The position numbers and the translations under genes were made by a program. Of a stretch of 64,000 nt of DNA, positions 59,290 through 64,000 are shown piece by piece. Origin of the DNA: Actinomycetes bacterium (GTDB lineage: Bacteria > Actinomycetota > Acidimicrobiia > Acidimicrobiales > RAAP-2); the NCBI GenBank assembly GCA_021777285.1, contig JAJYDR010000004.1, positions 1-64,000 on the forward strand, read 5' to 3'. The stretch's first letter is position 1. Each line of letters begins with the position of its first letter. Under the pieces are notes generated by a model that worked only from the letters and a program-made list of their open reading frames with translations, was not told where the DNA came from and searched no databases.

Positions 59290-59906
59290 TAGGCGAAGAC
59301 TTCCTCGGCGATGAGCGCGCGGCGCGTCTGGCGGTGACGCCAAGTGGCCAGCGCCGCGATCGCCACGTTGGCGATGCCGGCGGCGCTGGTGGCGACGAGC
59401 GCCGCCCAGAGGTGGTCGCCGGCGTAGAAGGCGACCCACAAGACGGACCCGACGGCCCCGAGCGACCACGACGACGCGGAGACCCCGGTGGCGTCAGCGG
59501 TGCGAATGAGTTCGATCAGTTGGGGGATGCGGGTGAGCGACATCGTGACGCCGATGCCGTAGACCCCCGCCGACCATCCGCCGATAAGTGCTGGCACCAG
59601 GCACGTTGCTGAGAAGATCGTGAACGAATACCCCAGGGTGCGCACGTCGCGCCACGGCGAGAGCCGCACGAGGATCGCGCCCTGGATCGGCAGGATCACG
59701 AGGCTGCCGATGACGACCGGCCAGGAGCGCGCGACCAGCCCGTAGGCGATCCAGAACCCGCCCATCATCGCGAAGAGTGACCAGGTCGCGAGCGAGACGC
59801 CCTCGACGCCGTCGTCACTGACGCGGCGCCACTGGGACCACGTGGAAACCAGACCTACCGCGACGGCCGCCCAGCCGATGGTGGGCGTCAACGCGTGCGA
59901 AATCAC
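59286..59906 (-). CDS. PQ-loop repeat (SWEET-like) membrane protein
   Basis: The 206-residue protein has about seven hydrophobic segments and two PQ-loop-like repeats: [21 protein letters not shown] (residues about 22-42) and [19 protein letters not shown] (about 126-145). Proteins with this layout include bacterial semiSWEET relatives and lysosomal amino acid transporters; they move sugars or amino acids. The substrate cannot be read. GTG at 59906 follows TAGCAT by 6 nt, a leaderless start. It is convergent with acdS and lies just downstream of leuA on the same strand, 26 bp away. Confidence 0.82.
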   Translation of the reverse strand: MISHALTPTIGWAAVAVGLVSTWSQWRRVSDDGVEGVSLATWSLFAMMGGFWIAYGLVARSWPVVIGSLVILPIQGAILVRLSPWRDVRTLGYSFTIFSATCLVPALIGGWSAGVYGIGVTMSLTRIPQLIELIRTADATGVSASSWSLGAVGSVLWVAFYAGDHLWAALVATSAAGIANVAIAALATWRHRQTRRALIAEEVFAY

Positions 59907-59912
59907 TTAACG

Positions 59913-59918
59913 ATGCTA
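59913..59918 (-). promoter_or_regulatory. -10 hexamer TAGCAT, leaderless promoter of the PQ-loop gene
   Basis: TAGCAT ends 6 nt before the GTG at 59906. It sits between this gene and the leuA stop at 59932. Confidence 0.55.
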
Positions 59919-59931
59919 ATGGTCCGATTCG

Positions 59932-61629
<1,698 letters not shown>

Positions 61630-61642
61630 TCATTCCAGAAAC

Positions 61643-61666
61643 AAAAAACCCCCGCGGATGCGGGGG
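61643..61666 (-). terminator. Intrinsic terminator in the leuA leader
   Basis: On the minus strand a 7-bp perfect stem (arms 61666-61660 and 61655-61649, GCGGGGG type) with a 4-nt loop is followed by six Ts (61648-61643). It lies between the leader peptide and the leuA ribosome site, so it can stop transcription before leuA when formed. Confidence 0.85.
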
Positions 61667-61670
61667 CGTC

Positions 61671-61690
61671 GGGCGAGTATGCACTCGCCC
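61671..61690 (-). promoter_or_regulatory. Upstream hairpin of the leuA leader overlapping the leader stop codon
   Basis: Two 8-nt arms (61671-61678 and 61683-61690) pair perfectly around a 4-nt loop. The far arm touches the leader peptide stop codon at 61692-61690. In attenuators of this type a stalled or terminating ribosome controls which hairpin forms; this is the probable pause or protector hairpin. Confidence 0.65.
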
Positions 61691-61728
61691 TAATGCAGCA
61701 GCAGCTCGACGATCGCAGATGTGCTCAC
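61690..61728 (-). CDS. leuA leader peptide (12 residues, three consecutive Leu codons)
   Basis: The ORF runs GTG (61728) to TAG (61690) and encodes MSTSAIVELLLH, with three CTG Leu codons in a row just before the stop. It lies 6 nt after TAGACT, so the message begins at the leader start codon. The Leu run would stall ribosomes when charged tRNA-Leu is scarce, preventing the terminator and switching leuA on. Its place, the Leu codons, the hairpin at its stop codon and the terminator downstream together make the attenuator reading strong. Confidence 0.8.
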   Translation of the reverse strand: MSTSAIVELLLH

Positions 61729-61734
61729 GCCACG

Positions 61735-61740
61735 AGTCTA
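61735..61740 (-). promoter_or_regulatory. -10 hexamer TAGACT of the leuA leader
   Basis: TAGACT ends 6 nt before the leader peptide GTG at 61728. Transcription would begin at that codon, making a leaderless leader peptide followed by the attenuator. Confidence 0.6.
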
Positions 61741-61777
61741 CCGCCCCAGTCCGCCGTGTAAAGCGCCCGCCCTGGAG

Positions 61778-61783
61778 TAGCCT
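61778..61783 (+). promoter_or_regulatory. -10 hexamer TAGCCT, leaderless promoter of the 53-aa membrane protein
   Basis: TAGCCT ends 7 nt before the GTG at 61791. It is divergent from the leuA leader promoter about 40 bp away. Confidence 0.5.
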
Positions 61784-61790
61784 CGAGCCC

Positions 61791-61952
61791 GTGAGCGTCA
61801 TACGGGCCTTCGTCAAACTCGCCGTCCTCGTCGTCCTCCTGGGCCTCGTCGCCGGCGCTATTGCCCTGGTCTCGCGCGGCTCTCGCGGTCGAGCCTCCGG
61901 ACCCGTCTCCTACGACGAGTGGCCGACGGTCCCGCGCAAGCCCGAGTCCTGA
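61791..61952 (+). CDS. Small single-span membrane protein (53 residues)
   Basis: The ORF starts with GTG at 61791 and encodes one transmembrane helix ([20 protein letters not shown] and following) after only a few N-terminal residues, then a basic turn (RGSRGRAS) and a short polar tail ending VPRKPES. The likely topology is N-out, tail inside. A leaderless promoter with TAGCCT lies 7 nt upstream and the aldo/keto reductase gene follows 20 bp later with its own ribosome site. No family is recognised. It might regulate or anchor a partner, but nothing in the sequence says so. Confidence 0.6.
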   Translation: MSVIRAFVKLAVLVVLLGLVAGAIALVSRGSRGRASGPVSYDEWPTVPRKPES

Positions 61953-61972
61953 CCCCTACGCAAAGGAGCACT

Positions 61973-62953
61973 ATGGCCACCATGCACTACCGCCGTCTCG
62001 GACGTTCGGGCTTAAAGGTGAGCGTCCTGTCATTTGGCAGCTGGGTCACCTTCGCCAACCAGGGCCAGGTCGAGACCGCCCAACAGGCCGCGGAGTGCCT
62101 CGCGGCGGCCAAGGAGGCCGGGGTCAACTTCTTTGACAACGCCGAGGCCTACGCCGCCGGGGAGTCCGAGCGCGTCATGGGCGCGGCCTTCCGCGAGCTC
62201 GGCTGGGCCCGCCACGAGTTCGTGGTCTCGACGAAGCTCTTCTGGGGCCTGCACGACGTGCCCAACATGAAGAACACGCTCAACCGCAAGTACCTCCACC
62301 AGGCGATCGACGGATCGCTCGAGCGCTTCGAACTCGACTTCGTCGACCTCGTCTTCTGTCACCGCCCCGACCCCAAGACGCCCATCGAGGAGACCGTGTG
62401 GGCCATGAGCGACATGGTCAGCCAGGGCAAGGCGCTCTACTGGGGCACGTCGGAGTGGAACGCCGACGACATTCGCGCGGCCTACGACATCGCCGATCGG
62501 CACCACCTGCACAAGCCCGTCGTCGAGCAGCCCCAGTACAACATCCTGTGGCGCGACCGCGTCGAGAAGGAGTACCGGCGTCTCTACGAGGACATCGGGC
62601 TGGGCACCACGATCTGGTCGCCACTCTCGTCGGGCCTGCTGACCGGCAAGTACCTGCACGGCGTCCCCGAGGGGTCACGCGCGACCCTGCCCGGCTACGA
62701 GTGGCTGCGCGGCATGCTGACCGACCCCGCGCGCAACAAGAAAGTCGCGGACCTCAAGGTCATCGCCGACGAGCTCGGCGTCTCGCTCACCCAGCTGTCC
62801 CTCGCCTGGTGCGCGAAGAATCCCAACGTCTCGACAGTCATCACCGGCGCGTCATCGGCCGCCCAGGTGCGCGAGAACATGACGGCCCTGGACGCGATCG
62901 ACCTGCTGAGCGGTGACGTGATGGAGCGGATCGACCGGATCAGCCGGGCCTGA
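61973..62953 (+). CDS. Aldo/keto reductase (potassium-channel beta subunit-like)
   Basis: The 326-residue TIM-barrel oxidoreductase uses NADPH to reduce aldehydes or ketones. It has [19 protein letters not shown], the catalytic Asp/Tyr in [15 protein letters not shown], Lys in VSTKLFWG, His in [15 protein letters not shown], and the cofactor loop [17 protein letters not shown] with a C-terminal [15 protein letters not shown]. This is the AKR group that includes the voltage-gated channel beta subunit and E. coli YghZ. The ATG at 61973 has AAAGGAG upstream at good spacing. The substrate is unknown. It converges with serA, 13 bp apart. Confidence 0.9.
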   Translation: MATMHYRRLGRSGLKVSVLSFGSWVTFANQGQVETAQQAAECLAAAKEAGVNFFDNAEAYAAGESERVMGAAFRELGWARHEFVVSTKLFWGLHDVPNMKNTLNRKYLHQAIDGSLERFELDFVDLVFCHRPDPKTPIEETVWAMSDMVSQGKALYWGTSEWNADDIRAAYDIADRHHLHKPVVEQPQYNILWRDRVEKEYRRLYEDIGLGTTIWSPLSSGLLTGKYLHGVPEGSRATLPGYEWLRGMLTDPARNKKVADLKVIADELGVSLTQLSLAWCAKNPNVSTVITGASSAAQVRENMTALDAIDLLSGDVMERIDRISRA

Positions 62954-62966
62954 CCGCGCCGCGCGA

Positions 62967-64000
62967 TTAGCGCAGCGTGATCAGGTGGATGTCCTGAATC
63001 CCCTCGGTCGAGCGCAGCCGGTCGATCACCGACTCGGGAGTCGGCGTCGTCGTGGAGATCACCATGAGCGCGGTCTTGGTGGTCGGGTCCGGCCCCACCG
63101 CCATGGACGAGATCGACACGTGCGCCTCGCCGAGGGCGAGGCCGACGTGACCGATCATGCCCGGACGGTCGTCGTTGCGCACGACCAACATCGTGGCCGC
63201 GGGCGGGATCTCGACGCTGTGGCCGTCGACGGTGACGATGCGGGTCTCGAGCCGGGTCCCGATCGTCATCAGGGTGCCCGAGACCGCGTGGTCGCCCGAG
63301 CGCACCGTGATCAGGTTCACGTACTCCGGTGACTCAACCGTGGACACCTCGCCCCAGGTGAGTTCGTGCTCGGCCGCCATCTGGGGCGCATTCACGAAGG
63401 ACACCCCGTCGTGGCCGGTGGCCCCGAGCAGGCCCTTCAGTGCGCACAGTGTGAGGATCTTGGTGCCCGCGCCGGCGAGCTCGCCCTGGTAGATCACCTC
63501 GAGGTCGGCGGGGTTGCCGTCGAGCAGGCCGCCGATGAATCGGCCGAGCACCTCGGCGAGGCCCATGAAGGGCCGCACGACGTTGGAGACCTCGCCGGCC
63601 GCGACGTTGACCGCGAAGGGCACGAAGTCCCCGGCGAGGGCGAGCTGGACCTGCTCGGCGATGGTGACGCCGGCCTTGTCCTGGGCTTCGGCGGTCGAGG
63701 CGCCGAGGTGTGGCACCACGACGACCGAGGGAAGCTCGAACAACGGCGACGCCGTCGTGGGCTCTTTAGCGAACACGTCCAGGGCCGCGCCGTGGACGTG
63801 GCCGTTGCGGATCGCTTCGGCGAGGTCGTCCTCATTCACGATGCCCCCGCGCGCCGCGTTCACGATGCGCACGCCGACCTTGGTCTTGGCCAGGGCGGCC
63901 GCGTCGAGCAGGTTGGTGGTCTCCTTGTTCTTGGGCAGGTGGATGGTGATGAAGTCGCTCTGGGCGAGCAATGAGTCCAGGGTCATCAGCTGCACGCCCA
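62967..64000 (-). CDS. serA: D-3-phosphoglycerate dehydrogenase, C-terminal part (start beyond window)
   Basis: The open frame runs off the right edge, so only 344 codons from the middle to the C-terminus are seen. It contains the dehydrogenase end (TIHLPKNKETTNLL, NAARGGIVNEDDLAEAI, ALDVFAKEPTT, PHLGASTAEAQDKAG), an intervening domain (about VNVAAGEVSNVVRPFMGL to WGEVSTVESPEYVN) typical of the long actinobacterial type, and an ACT domain (TMLVVRNDDRPGMIGHVGLA to the end). SerA oxidises 3-phosphoglycerate to phosphohydroxypyruvate in serine synthesis, and the ACT domain usually binds serine. It is upstream of leuA in the same direction in many Actinobacteria; here the AKR and small protein genes intervene on the other strand. 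Confidence 0.95.
   Translation of the reverse strand, partial: GVQLMTLDSLLAQSDFITIHLPKNKETTNLLDAAALAKTKVGVRIVNAARGGIVNEDDLAEAIRNGHVHGAALDVFAKEPTTASPLFELPSVVVVPHLGASTAEAQDKAGVTIAEQVQLALAGDFVPFAVNVAAGEVSNVVRPFMGLAEVLGRFIGGLLDGNPADLEVIYQGELAGAGTKILTLCALKGLLGATGHDGVSFVNAPQMAAEHELTWGEVSTVESPEYVNLITVRSGDHAVSGTLMTIGTRLETRIVTVDGHSVEIPPAATMLVVRNDDRPGMIGHVGLALGEAHVSISSMAVGPDPTTKTALMVISTTTPTPESVIDRLRSTEGIQDIHLITLR

Overview
The window comes from a GC-rich chromosome of a heterotrophic actinobacterium, and Acidimicrobiia or a relative is my best guess. The evidence is the GC bias at third codon positions, many GTG starts, frequent 4-nt ATGA/GTGA stop-start overlaps, SufU-type Fe-S assembly, a Rieske ferredoxin beside sufD, an LCP cell-wall protein, and leaderless promoters of the TANNNT type. 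I see no rRNA, tRNA, CRISPR array, insertion sequence or prophage. Coding density is very high.

Layout. 0-2 kb: end of a sugar-nucleotide/glycosyltransferase operon (rfbD and a truncated glycosyltransferase) led by birA. 2.3-7.1 kb: biotin-dependent acyl-CoA carboxylase alpha chain, an M20 amidohydrolase, an ABM-domain protein, and a methylmalonyl-CoA mutase large subunit reading towards them. 7.2-16.7 kb: RDD membrane protein, rhodanese-MoeB, nitroreductase, leucyl aminopeptidase, cobalamin adenosyltransferase, cobalamin-dependent methionine synthase, and a Tat-exported protein related to the dimethylformamidase large subunit. 16.8-21 kb: lipoate block with lpd, an E2 acyltransferase and a single-chain LipB-LipA fusion. 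21-25.3 kb: rnhA, an Rrf2 regulator, thiE, an alpha/beta hydrolase without a serine nucleophile, an acyl-CoA dehydrogenase and an MBL hydrolase. 25.3-34.1 kb: Fe-S assembly split into three units (sufC-sufS-sufU; sufD-Rieske-second sufC; sufB plus a small Cys protein), interrupted by an LCP gene and a dienoyl-CoA isomerase-like gene. 34.2-43.1 kb: oligopeptidase B, flavin reductase, mutY, and a MaoC hydratase, methylsuccinyl-CoA dehydrogenase-like protein and CitE-type lyase that fit the lower ethylmalonyl-CoA pathway, with a nickel/cobalt permease among them. 43.3-49.6 kb: NlpC/P60 hydrolase, divergent Lgt, tryptophanase, a PemK-like fusion preceded by a 47-residue ORF, and an acyl-CoA dehydrogenase. 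49.6-64 kb: leucine and serine biosynthesis (ilvE, leuB, leuC, leuD, leuA, serA) with greA, asparaginase, a sphingosine-1-phosphate-lyase-like enzyme, an FGGY kinase, ACC deaminase and a PQ-loop protein.

How it works together. Several genes depend on cobalamin (mutase, adenosyltransferase, MetH, with a Ni/Co importer nearby). Others form a lipoate and Fe-S economy: LipA and MutY are Fe-S proteins, and Suf supplies clusters. A third group handles acyl-CoA and propionate-type carbon.

The most interesting items are a transcription attenuator upstream of leuA, built from a 12-codon leader peptide with three consecutive Leu codons, a hairpin and an intrinsic terminator, and itself started by a leaderless promoter; the LipB-LipA fusion; the fragmented suf locus with two intact sufC genes; the 47-aa ORF/PemK-like pair; a probable CTG start for mutY; and a window-wide promoter pattern in which a TANNNT hexamer lies 6-7 nt before the start codon.
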